From Auanema rhodensis (lineage: Eukaryota; Nematoda; Chromadorea; Rhabditida; Rhabditidae), in the NCBI GenBank assembly GCA_964057225.1, contig OZ059900.1, positions 20,289,638-20,353,637 of the forward strand: a stretch of 64,000 nt of DNA, read 5' to 3'. The first letter of the stretch is position 1. Each line of letters opens with the position of its first letter. A program made the position numbers and the translations under genes. The notes under the pieces were generated by a model that was not told the origin of the DNA, did no database searches, and worked only from the letters and a program-made list of their open reading frames with translations. Shown here piece after piece: positions 52,981-64,000 of the stretch.

Positions 52981-55900
52981 AGTTTTTGGAAATTTCGCTG
53001 TAAACAAGGTTTTGACTTACGATTTCATGTGTTCAAACTCATGCAATGTCAATGAAACCTAGCTCAAAATTGTTCGTACAACGTCTAGTTCCACTTTCAC
53101 GACAAAAAAACAAGGGTTAGAAAATTAGGGAAATTAGCATATTCTGAGGGCACGCCCCTTATGGCTAATATTGATTAAATCGATTTTTGTTCATATGAGT
53201 CGTCAAATGCAACGAATTTCAGCGTGTTACATACTAAAATGAAGCATTTTACATGCTGAACACTAAAAAAATACAAAAACACAGTATTTCCCATGAGAAA
53301 TATTTTATTATGCTGGAAAACCAGTTTTTGGAAATTTCGCTGTAAACAAGGTTTTGACTTACGATTTCATGTGTTCAAACTCATGCAATGTCAATGAAAC
53401 CTAGCTCAAAATTGTTCGTACAACGTCTAGTTCCACTTTCACGACAAAAAACAGGGGTTAGAAAATTAAGGAAATTAGCATATTCTGAGGGCACGCCCCT
53501 TATGGCTAATATTGATTAAATCGATTTTTGTTCATATGAGTCGTCAAATGCAACGAATTTCAACGTGTTACATACTAAAATGAAGCATTTTACATGCTGA
53601 ACACTAGAAAAATACAAAAACACAGTATTTCCCATGAGAAATATTTTATTATGCTGGAAAACCAGTTTTTGGAAATTTCGCTGTAAACAAGGTTTTGACT
53701 TACGATTTCATGTGTTCAAACTCATGCAATGTCAATGAAACCTAGCTCAAAATTGTTCGTACAACGTCTAGTTCCACTTTCACGACAAAAAAACAGGGGT
53801 TAGAAAATTAGGGAAATTAGCATATTCTGAGGGCACGCCCCTTATGGCTAGTATTGATTAAATCGATTTTTGTTCATATGAGTCGTCAAATGCAACGAAT
53901 TTCAGCGTGTTACATACTAAAATGAAACATTTTACATGCTGAACACTAGAAAAATACAAAAACACAGTATTTCCCATGAGAAATATTTTATTATGCTGGA
54001 AAACCAGTTTTTGGAAATTTCGCTGTAAACAAGGTTTTGACTTACGATTTCATGTGTTCAAACTCATGCAATGTCAATGAAACCTAGCTCAAAATTGTTT
54101 GTACAACGTCTAGTTCCACTTTCACGACAAAAAAAACAGGGGTTAGAAAATTAGGGAAATTAGCATATTCTGAGGGCACGCCCCTTATGGCTAATATTGA
54201 TTAAATCGATTTTTGTTCATATGAGTCGTCAAATGCAACGAGTTTCAGCGTGTTACATACTAAAATGAAGCATTTTACATGCTGAACACTAGAAAAATAC
54301 AAAAACACAGTATTTCCCATGAGAAATATTTTATTATGCTGGAAAACCAGTTTTTGGAAATTTCGCTGTAAACAAGGTTTTGACTTACGATTTCATGTGT
54401 TCAAACTCATGCAATGTCAATGAAACCTAGCTCAAAATTGTTCGTACAACGTCTAGTTCCACTTTCACGACAAAAAAACAGGGGTTAGAAAATTAAGGAA
54501 ATTAGCATATTCTGAGGGCACGCCCCTTATGGCTAATATTGATTAAATCGATTTTTGTTCATATGAGTCGTCAAATGCAACGAATTTCAGCGTGTTACAT
54601 ACTAAAATGAAGCATTTTACATGCTGAACACTAGAAAAATACAAAAACACAGTATTTCCCATGAGAAATATTTTATTATGCTGGAAAACCAGTTTTTGGA
54701 AATTTCGCTGTAAACAAGGTTTTGACTTACGATTTCATGTGTTCAAACTCATGCAATGTCAATGAAACCTAGCTCAAAATTGTTCGTACAACGTCTAGTT
54801 CCACTTTCACGACAAAAAAACAGGGGTTAGAAAATTAGGGAAATTAGCATATTCTGAGCGCACGCCCCTTATGGCTAATATTGATTAAATCGATTTTTGT
54901 TCATATGAGTCGTCAAATGCAACGAATTTCAGCGTGTTACATACTAAAATGAAGCATTTTACATGCTGAACACTAAAAAAATACAAAAACACAGTATTTC
55001 CCATGAGAAATATTTTATTATGCTGGAAAACCAGTTTTTGGAAATTTCGCTGTAAACAAGGTTTTGACTTACGATTTCATGTGTTCAAACTCATGCAATG
55101 TCAATGAAACCTAGCTCAAAATTGTTCGTACAACGTCTAGTTCCACTTTCACGACAAAAAACAGGGGTTAGAAAATTAAGGAAATTAGTATATTCTGAGG
55201 GCACGCCCCTTATGGCTAATATTGATTAAATCGATTTTTGTTCATATGAGTCGTCAAATGCAACGAATTTCAACGTGTTACATACTAAAATGAAGCATTT
55301 TACATGCTGAACACTAGAAAAATACAAAAACACAGTATTTCCCATGAGAAATATTTTATTATGCTGGAAAACCAGTTTTTGGAAATTTCGCTGTAAACAA
55401 GGTTTTGACTTACGATTTCATGTGTTCAAACTCATGCAATGTCAATGAAACCTAGCTCAAAATTGTTCGTACAACGTCTAGTTCCACTTTCACGACAAAA
55501 AAACAAGGGTTAGAAAATTAGGGAAATTAGCATATTCTGAGGGCACGCCCCTTATGGGTAATATTGATTAAATCGATTTTTGTTCATATGAGTCGTCAAA
55601 TGCAACGAATTTCGGCGTGTTACATACTAAAATGAAGCATTTTACATGCTGAACACTAGAAAAATACAAAAACACAGTATTTCCCATGAGAAATATTTTA
55701 TTATGCTGGAAAACCAGTTTTTGGAAATTTCGCTGTAAACAAGGTTTTGACTTACGATTTCATGTGTTCAAACTCATGCAATGTCAATGAAACCTAGCTC
55801 AAAATTGTTCGTACAACGTCTAGTTCCACTTTCACGACAAAAAAATAGGGGTTAGAAAATTAGGGAAATTAGCATATTCTGAGCGCACGCCCCTTATGGC

Positions 55901-56057
55901 TAATATTGATTAAATCGATTTTTGTTCATATGAGTCGTCAAATGCAACGAATTTCAGCGTGTTACATACTAAAATGAAGCATTTTACATGCTGAACACTA
56001 GAAAAATACAAAAACACAGTATTTCCCATGAGAAATATTTTATTATACTGGAAAACC
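52981..56057 (+). repeat. Cassette followed by monomers resembling the 21-mer
   Basis: Cassette at 52981, 53323, 53664 and 54006, then 148A (54349), 169C+286A (54691), six A+242A with TTAGTATATT (55033), 133A with TATGGGTAAT and TTTCGGCG (55374), and 131T+169C with TTATACTGG (55716). The run 55033, 55374, 55716 has the same order of types as monomers 3 to 5 of the 21-mer (32806, 33147, 33489), so this is probably a diverged piece of that unit. Confidence 0.82.
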
Positions 56058-58451
56058 AGTTTTTGGAAATTTCGCTGTAAACAAGGTTTTGACTTACGAT
56101 TTCATGTGTTCAAACTCATGCAATGTCAATGAAACCTAGCTCAAAATTGTTCGTACAACGTCTAGTTCCACTTTCACGACAAAAAAACAAGGGTTAGAAA
56201 ATTAGGGAAATTAGCATATTCTGAGGGCACGCCCCTTATGGCTAATATTGATTAAATCGATTTTTGTTCATATGAGTCGTCAAATGCAACGAATTTCAGC
56301 GTGTTACATACTAAAATGAAGCATTTTACATGCTGAACACTAGAAAAATACAAAAACACAGTATTTCCCATGAGAAATATTTTATTATGCTGGAAAACCA
56401 GTTTTTGGAAATTTCGCTGTAAACAAGGTTTTGACTTACGATTTCATGTGTTCAAACTCATGCAATGTCAATGAAACCTAGCTCAAAATTGTTCGTACAA
56501 CGTCTAGTTCCACTTTCACGACAAAAAAACAGGGGTTAGAAAATTAAGGAAATTAGCATATTCTGAGGGCACGCCCCTTATGGCTAATATTGATTAAATC
56601 GATTTTTGTTCATATGAGTCGTCAAATGCAACGAATTTCAGCGTGTTACATACTAAAATGAAGCATTTTACATGCTGAACACTAGAAAAATACAAAAACA
56701 CAGTATTTCCCATGAGAAATATTTTATTATGCTGGAAAACCAGTTTTTGGAAATTTCGCTGTAAACAAGGTTTTGACTTACGATTTCATGTGTTCAAACT
56801 CATGCAATGTCAATGAAACCTAGCTCAAAATTGTTCGTACAACGTCTAGTTCCACTTTCACGACAAAAAAACAGGGGTTAGAAAATTAAGGAAATTAGCA
56901 TATTCTGAGGGCACGCCCCTTATGGCTAATATTGATTAAATCGATTTTTGTTCATATGAGTCGTCAAATGCAACGAATTTCAGCGTGTTACATACTAAAA
57001 TGAAGCATTTTACATGCTGAACACTAGAAAAATACAAAAACACAGTATTTCCCATGAGAAATATTTTATTATGCTGGAAAACCAGTTTTTGGAAATTTCG
57101 CTGTAAACAAGGTTTTGACTTACGATTTCATGTGTTCAAACTCATGCAATGTCAATGAAACCTAGCTCAAAATTGTTCGTACAACGTCTAGTTCCACTTT
57201 CACGACAAAAAAACAAGGGTTAGAAAATTAGGGAAATTAGCATATTCTGAGGGCACGCCCCTTATGGCTAATATTGATTAAATCGATTTTTGTTCATATG
57301 AGTCGTCAAATGCAACGAATTTCAGCGTGTTACATACTAAAATGAAGCATTTTACATGCTGAACACTAGAAAAATACAAAAACACAGTATTTCCCATGAG
57401 AAATATTTTATTATGCTGGAAAACCAGTTTTTGGAAATTTCGCTGTAAACAAGGTTTTGACTTACGATTTCATGTGTTCAAACTCATGCAATGTCAATGA
57501 AACCTAGCTCAAAATTGTTCGTACAACGTCTAGTTCCACTTTCACGACAAAAAAACAGGGGTTAGAAAATTAAGGAAATTAGCATATTCTGAGGGCACGC
57601 CCCTTATGGCTAATATTGATTAAATCGATTTTTGTTCATATGAGTCGTCAAATGCAACGAATTTCAGCGTGTTACATACTAAAATGAAGCATTTTACATG
57701 CTGAACACTAGAAAAATACAAAAACACAGTATTTCCCATGAGAAATATTTTATTATGCTGGAAAACCAGTTTTTGGAAATTTCGCTGTAAACAAGGTTTT
57801 GACTTACGATTTCATGTGTTCAAACTCATGCAATGTCAATGAAACCTAGCTCAAAATTGTTCGTACAACGTCTAGTTCCACTTTCACGACAAAAAAACAG
57901 GGGTTAGAAAATTAAGGAAATTAGCATATTCTGAGGGCACGCCCCTTATGGCTAATATTGATTAAATCGATTTTTGTTCATATGAGTCGTCAAATGCAAC
58001 GAATTTCAGCGTGTTACATACTAAAATGAAGCATTTTACATGCTGAACACTAGAAAAATACAAAAACACAGTATTTCCCATGAGAAATATTTTATTATGC
58101 TGGAAAACCAGTTTTTGGAAATTTCGCTGTAAACAAGGTTTTGACTTACGATTTCATGTGTTCAAACTCATGCAATGTCAATGAAACCTAGCTCAAAATT
58201 GTTCGTACAACGTCTAGTTCCACTTTCACGACAAAAAAACAAGGGTTAGAAAATTAGGGAAATTAGCATATTCTGAGGGCACGCCCCTTATGGCTAATAT
58301 TGATTAAATCGATTTTTGTTCATATGAGTCGTCAAATGCAACGAATTTCAGCGTGTTACATACTAAAATGAAGCATTTTACATGCTGAACACTAAAAAAA
58401 TACAAAAACACAGTATTTCCCATGAGAAATATTTTATTATGCTGGAAAACC
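56058..58451 (+). repeat. Two 1026-bp trimers plus one monomer
   Basis: Monomers 56058 (133A), 56400 (148A) and 56742 (148A) are followed by the same three types at 57084, 57426 and 57768, a 1026-bp tandem trimer. Monomer 58110 begins a third round but carries 286A and is followed by the divergent patch. The 133A, 148A, 148A triad also appears at 47851 and 51955 and within the 21-mer. Confidence 0.87.
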
Positions 58452-60161
58452 AGTTTTTGGAAATTTCGCTGTAAACAAGGTTTTGACTTACGATTTCATG
58501 TGTTCAAACTCATGCAATGTCAATGAAACCTAGCTCAAAATTGTTCGTACAACGTCTAGTTCCACTTTCACGACAAAAAAACAGGGGTTAGAAAATTAGG
58601 GAAATTAGCATATTCTGAGGGCACGCCCCTTATGGCTAATATTGATTAAATCGATTTTTGTTCATATGAGTCGTCAAATGCAACGAATTTCAGCGTGTTA
58701 CATACTAAAATGAAACATTTTACATGCTGAACACTAGAAAAAGACAAAAACACAGTATTTCCCATGAGAAATATTTTATTATGCTGGAAAACCAGTTTTT
58801 GGAAATTTCGCTGTAAACAAGGTTTTGACTTACGATTTCATGTGTTCAAACTCATGCAATGTCAATGAAGCCTAGCTCAAAATTGTTCGTACAACGTCTA
58901 GTTCCACTTTCACGACAAAAAAACAAGGGTTAGAAAATTAAGGAAATTAGCATATTCTGAGGGCACGCCCCTTATGGCTAATATTGATTAAATCGATTTT
59001 TGTTCATATGAGTCGTCAAATGCAACGAATTTCAGCGTGTTACATACTAAAATGAAGCATTTTACATGCTGAACACTAGAAAAATAAAAAAACACAGTAT
59101 TTCCCATGAGAAATATTTTATTATGCTGGAAAACCAGTTTTTGGAAATTTCGCTGTAAACAAGGTTTTGACTTACGATTTCATGTGTTCAAACTCATGCA
59201 ATGTCAATGAAACCTAGCTCAAAATTGTTCGTACAACGTCTAGTTCCACTTCGACGACAAAAAAACAGGGGTTAGAAAATTAAGGAAATTAGCATATTCT
59301 GAGGGCACGCCCCTTATGGCTAATATTGATTAAATCGATTTTTGTTCATATGAGTCGTCAAATGCAACCAATTTCAGCGTGTTACATACTAAAATGAAGC
59401 ATTTTGCATGCTGAACACTAGAAAAATACAAAAACACAGTATTTCCCATGAGAAATATTTTATTATGCTGGAAAACCAGTTTTTGAAAATTTCGCTGTAA
59501 ACAAGGTTTTGACTTACGATTTCATGTGTTCAAACTCATGCAATGTCAATGAAACCTAGCTCAAAATTGTTCGTACAACGTCTAGTTCCACTTTCACGAT
59601 AAAAAAACAGGGGTTAGAAAATTAGGGAAATTAGCATATTCTGAGGGCACGCCCCTTATGGCTAATATTGATTAAATCGATTTTTGTTCATATGAATCGT
59701 CAAATGCAACGAATTTCAGCGTGTTACATACTAAAATGAAGCATTTTACATGCTGAACACTAAAAAAATACAAAAACACAGTATTTCCCATGAGAAATAT
59801 TTTATTATGCTGGAAAACCAGTTTTTGGAAATTTCGCTGTAAGCAAGGTTTTGACTTACGATTTCATGTGTTCAAACTCATGCAATGTCAATGAAACCTA
59901 GCTCAAAATTGTTCGTACAACGTCTAGTTCCACTTTCACGACAAAAAAACAGGGGTTAGAAAATTAGGGAAATTAGCATATTCTGAGGGCACGCCCCTTA
60001 TGGCTAATATTGATTAAATCGATTTTTGTTCATATGAGTCGTCAAATGCAACGAATTTCAGCGTGTTACATACTAAAATGAAGCATTTTACATGCTGAAC
60101 ACTAGAAAAAAACAAAAACACAGTATTTCCCATGAGAAATATTTTATTATGCTGGAAAACC
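58452..60161 (+). repeat. Five monomers with many private substitutions
   Basis: 58452 has AAAAAGACAAA; 58794 has AATGAAGCC, an unusual 133A+148A pair and AAATAAAAAAAC; 59136 has ACTTCGACG, GCAACCAATTT and TTTTGCATG; 59478 has TTTTTGAAAA, CACGATAAA and TATGAATCG; 59820 has CTGTAAGCAAG and GAAAAAAACAAA. These changes are substitutions that I did not see in other monomers, while lengths stay at 342 bp. The pattern suggests a segment that has escaped recent homogenisation. Confidence 0.83.
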
Positions 60162-61871
60162 AGTTTTTGGAAATTTCGCTGTAAACAAGGTTTTGACTTA
60201 CGATTTCATGTGTTCAAACTCATGCAATGTCAATGAAACCTAGCTCAAAATTGTTCGTACAACGTCTAGTTCCACTTTCACGACAAAAAAACAGGGGTTA
60301 GAAAATTAAGGAAATTAGCATATTCTGAGGGCACGCCCCTTATGGCTAATATTGATTAAATCGATTTTTGTTCATATGAGTCGTCAAATGCAACGAATTT
60401 CAGCGTGTTACATACTAAAATGAAGCATTTTACATGCTGAACACTAGAAAAATACAAAAACACAGTATTTCCCATGAGAAATATTTTATTATGCTGGAAA
60501 ACCAGTTTTTGGAAATTTCGCTGTAAACAAGGTTTTGACTTACGATTTCATGTGTTCAAACTCATGCAATGTCAATGAAACCTAGCTCAAAATTGTTCGT
60601 ACAACGTCTAGTTCCACTTTCACGACAAAAAAACAAGGGTTAGAAAATTAGGGAAATTAGCATATTCTGAGGGCACGCCCCTTATGGCTAATATTGATTA
60701 AATCGATTTTTGTTCATATGAGTCGTCAAATGCAACGAATTTCAGCGTGTTACATACTAAAATGAAGCATTTTACATGCTGAACACTAAAAAAATACAAA
60801 AACACAGTATTTCCCATGAGAAATATTTTATTATGCTGGAAAACCAGTTTTTGGAAATTTCGCTGTAAACAAGGTTTTGACTTACGATTTCATGTGTTCA
60901 AACTCATGCAATGTCAATGAAACCTAGCTCAAAATTGTTCGTACAACGTCTAGTTCCACTTTCACGACTAAAAACAGGGGTTAGAAAATTAAGGAAATTA
61001 GCATATTCTGAGGGCACGCCCCTTATGGCTAATATTGATTAAATCGATTTTTGTTCATATGAGTCGTCAAATGCAACGAATTTCAACGTGTTACATACTA
61101 AAATGAAGCATTTTACATGCTGAACACTAGAAAAATACAAAAACACAGTATTTCCCATGAGAAATATTTTATTATGCTGGAAAACCAGTTTTTGGAAATT
61201 TCGCTGTAAACAAGGTTTTGACTTACGATTTCATGTGTTCAAACTCATGCAATGTCAATGAAACCTAGCTCAAAATTGTTCGTACAACGTCTAGTTCCAC
61301 TTTCACGACAAAAAAACAGGGGTTAGAAAATTAGGGAAATTAGCATATTCTGAGGGCACGCCCCTTATGGCTAGTATTGATTAAATCGATTTTTGTTCAT
61401 ATGAGTCGTCAAATGCAACGAATTTCAGCGTGTTACATACTAAAATGAAACATTTTACATGCTGAACACTAGAAAAATACAAAAACACAGTATTTCCCAT
61501 GAGAAATATTTTATTATGCTGGAAAACCAGTTTTTGGAAATTTCGCTGTAAACAAGGTTTTGACTTACGATTTCATGTGTTCAAACTCATGCAATGTCAA
61601 TGAAACCTAGCTCAAAATTGTTTGTACAACGTCTAGTTCCACTTTCACGACAAAAAAAACAGGGGTTAGAAAATTAGGGAAATTAGCATATTCTGAGGGC
61701 ACGCCCCTTATGGCTAATATTGATTAAATCGATTTTTGTTCATATGAGTCGTCAAATGCAACGAGTTTCAGCGTGTTACATACTAAAATGAAACATTTTA
61801 CATGCTGAACACTAGAAAAATACAAAAACACAGTATTTCCCATGAGAAATATTTTATTATGCTGGAAAACC
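60162..61871 (+). repeat. 148A monomer and a full four-monomer cassette
   Basis: 60162 (148A), then the cassette 60504 (133A+286A), 60846 (242A, with the tract altered to CGACTAAAAAC, 341 bp), 61187 (188G+264A) and 61529 (95T+eight A+236G+264A, 343 bp). The cassette length is 1368 bp. It is followed directly by further cassettes. Confidence 0.9.
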
Positions 61872-63232
61872 AGTTTTTGGAAATTTCGCTGTAAACAAGG
61901 TTTTGACTTACGATTTCATGTGTTCAAACTCATGCAATGTCAATGAAACCTAGCTCAAAATTGTTTGTACAACGTCTAGTTCCACTTTCACGACAAAAAA
62001 ACAAGGGTTAGAAAATTAGGGAAATTAGCATATTCTGAGGGCACGCCCCTTATGGCTAATATTGATTAAATCGATTTTTGTTCATATGAGTCGTCAAATG
62101 CAACGAATTTCAGCGTGTTACATACTAAAATGAAGCATTTTACATGCTGAACACTAAAAAAATACAAAAACACAGTATTTCCCATGAGAAATATTTTATT
62201 ATGCTGGAAAACCAGTTTTTGGAAATTTCGCTGTAAACAAGGTTTTGACTTACGATTTCATGTGTTCAAACTCATGCAATGTCAATGAAACCTAGCTCAA
62301 AATTGTTCGTACAACGTCTAGTTCCACTTTCACGACAAAAAACAGGGGTTAGAAAATTAAGGAAATTAGCATATTCTGAGGACATTATGGCTAATATTGA
62401 TTAAATCGATTTTTGTTCATATGAGTCGTCAAATGCAACGAATTTCAACGTGTTACATACTAAAATGAAGCATTTTACATGCTGAACACTAGAAAAATAC
62501 AAAAACACAGTATTTCCCATGAGAAATATTTTATTATGCTGGAAAACCAGTTTTTGGAAATTTCGCTGTAAACAAGGTTTTGACTTACGATTTCATGTGT
62601 TCAAACTCATGCAATGTCAATGAAACCTAGCTCAAAATTGTTCGTACAACGTCTAGTTCCACTTTCACGACAAAAAAACAGGGGTTAGAAAATTAGGGAA
62701 ATTAGCATATTCTGAGGGCACGCCCCTTATGGCTAGTATTGATTAAATCGATTTTTGTTCATATGAGTCGTCAAATGCAACGAATTTCAGCGTGTTACAT
62801 ACTAAAATGAAACATTTTACATGCTGAACACTAGAAAAATACAAAAACACAGTATTTCCCATGAGAAATATTTTATTATGCTGGAAAACCAGTTTTTGGA
62901 AATTTCGCTGTAAACAAGGTTTTGACTTACGATTTCATGTGTTCAAACTCATGCAATGTCAATGAAACCTAGCTCAAAATTGTTTGTACAACGTCTAGTT
63001 CCACTTTCACGACAAAAAAACAGGGGTTAGAAAATTAGGGAAATTAGCATATTCTGAGGGCACGCCCCTTATGGCTAATATTGATTAAATCGATTTTTGT
63101 TCATATGAGTCGTCAAATGCAACGAGTTTCAGCGTGTTACATACTAAAATGAAGCATTTTACATGCTGAACACTAGAAAAATACAAAAACACAGTATTTC
63201 CCATGAGAAATATTTTATTATGCTGGAAAACC
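61872..63232 (+). repeat. Four-monomer cassette with a 6-bp net deletion (1361 bp)
   Basis: 61872 (133A+286A, also 95T), 62214 (six A+242A, 335 bp), 62549 (188G+264A), 62891 (95T+236G but only seven A). In 62214 the segment GCACGCCCC is replaced by ACA (near 62381-62383), removing the GC dyad. The order matches the cassette just upstream, so the cassette acts here as a tandem higher-order unit. Confidence 0.9.
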
Positions 63233-64000
63233 AGTTTTTGGAAATTTCGCTGTAAACAAGGTTTTGACTTACGATTTCATGTGTTCAAACTCATGCAATG
63301 TCAATGAAACCTAGCTCAAAATTGTTCGTACAACGTCTAGTTCCACTTTCACGACAAAAAAACAAGGGTTAGAAAATTAGGGAAATTAGCATATTCTGAG
63401 GGCACGCCCCTTATGGCTAATATTGATTAAATCGATTTTTGTTCATATGAGTCGTCAAATGCAACGAATTTCAGCGTGTTACATACTAAAATGAAGCATT
63501 TTACATGCTGAACACTAAAAAAATACAAAAACACAGTATTTCCCATGAGAAATATTTTATTATGCTGGAAAACCAGTTTTTGGAAATTTCGCTGTAAACA
63601 AGGTTTTGACTTACGATTTCATGTGTTCAAACTCATGCAATGTCAATGAAACCTAGCTCAAAATTGTTCGTACAACGTCTAGTTCCACTTTCACGACAAA
63701 AAACAGGGGTTAGAAAATTAAGGAAATTAGCATATTCTGAGGGCACGCCCCTTATGGCTAATATTGATTAAATCGATTTTTGTTCATATGAGTCGTCAAA
63801 TGCAACGAATTTCAACGTGTTACATACTAAAATGAAGCATTTTACATGCTGAACACTAGAAAAATACAAAAACACAGTATTTCCCATGAGAAATATTTTA
63901 TTATGCTGGAAAACCAGTTTTTGGAAATTTCGCTGTAAACAAGGTTTTGACTTACGATTTCATGTGTTCAAACTCATGCAATGTCAATGAAACCTAGCTC
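63233..64000 (+). repeat. Start of a third consecutive cassette, cut by the window edge
   Basis: 63233 (133A+286A) and 63575 (six A+242A, 341 bp) are complete. The third monomer begins at 63916 and is cut after 85 bp, before its diagnostic sites. The array evidently continues beyond the window. Confidence 0.9.

Larger units (their letters stand above)
1..64000 (+). repeat. Satellite DNA array, 342-bp monomer, 187 full copies
   Basis: The segment beginning AGTTTTTGGAAATTTCGCTG recurs at 1, 343, 685, 1027 and so on to 63916, always in the same orientation and with a step of 342 bp except where small indels shift it. I followed every monomer start across the window and counted 187 complete units and one partial unit (63916-64000). 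No unique sequence, transposon, gene or inversion interrupts it. Most monomers differ from each other at only a few bases. The same limited set of variants recurs in fixed combinations, which defines monomer families and higher-order repeats. Base composition is about 34 % G+C. This is typical of eukaryotic centromeric or heterochromatic satellite DNA. The genomic position and species cannot be read from the sequence because neither flank is present. Confidence 0.99.

Noticed and set aside
1-64000. CRISPR array (regular repeats over a long distance)
   Set aside because: There are no unique spacers; the entire 342-bp unit repeats, far longer than CRISPR repeats, and there are no cas-like genes.
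1-64000. Assignment to a particular species or named satellite family, such as the 340-bp-class beetle satellites
   Set aside because: Only monomer length and AT content match. I do not recognise the sequence itself, and a database search would be needed.

Overview
The whole 64-kb window is one uninterrupted satellite DNA array. A roughly 342-bp, AT-rich monomer (117 G+C of 342 in the first copy, about 34 %) is repeated head to tail in one orientation from the first base to the last: 187 complete monomers plus an 85-bp partial copy at the right edge. I found no gene, RNA gene, transposon, spacer or inverted segment. Uniform long arrays with higher-order repeats (HORs) of this kind are eukaryotic centromeric, pericentromeric or large heterochromatic/euchromatic satellite blocks. 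Nothing here fits bacteria, phages or viruses. I do not recognise the monomer, so the species is not named. A 340-bp-class AT-rich satellite is common in insects (tenebrionid beetles, for example), but that is only a size match.

Monomer anatomy (positions counted from the first base of the window): a CENP-B-box-like 17-mer at 13-29; a variable A-tract at 124-130 that causes most length changes (A6 to A9); a small GC dyad at 168-177; short palindromes at 197-206 and 211-218; a long imperfect hairpin at 238-280; and an 18-bp near-palindrome at 305-322. The two halves share ordered short blocks, suggesting that the 342-bp unit descends from a dimer of about 171 bp.

Layout, from diagnostic single-base variants: 1-3762 mixes three old-looking monomer types. 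3763-9918 is two copies of a 9-monomer unit (3078 bp) built on a 3-monomer subunit. 9919-13338 is heterogeneous. 13339-15364 is a 1013-bp trimer in two copies carrying a 12-bp deletion. 15365-17760 is a diverged relative of a later 9-mer. 17761-20490 is a patch rich in 1-bp indels. 20491-22544 is mixed. 22545-28702 is a 9-mer of 3079 bp in two copies. 28703-32122 is mixed. 32123-46482 is a 21-monomer, 7180-bp unit in two nearly identical copies, each with a nested 4-mer duplication. 46483-58451 holds 9-mer, 10-mer and 3-mer blocks built from a recurring four-monomer cassette. 58452-60161 is a patch of private mutations. From 60504 to the end the four-monomer cassette repeats.

The array therefore shows unequal exchange or amplification at several scales (1, 3, 4, 9, 10 and 21 monomers). 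The only longer open reading frames (77 codons, minus strand, twice) are by-products of the 12-bp deletion and are not genes. The interest of this window lies in repeat organisation, possible centromere-protein or secondary-structure signals, and possible assembly problems, not in an encoded system.
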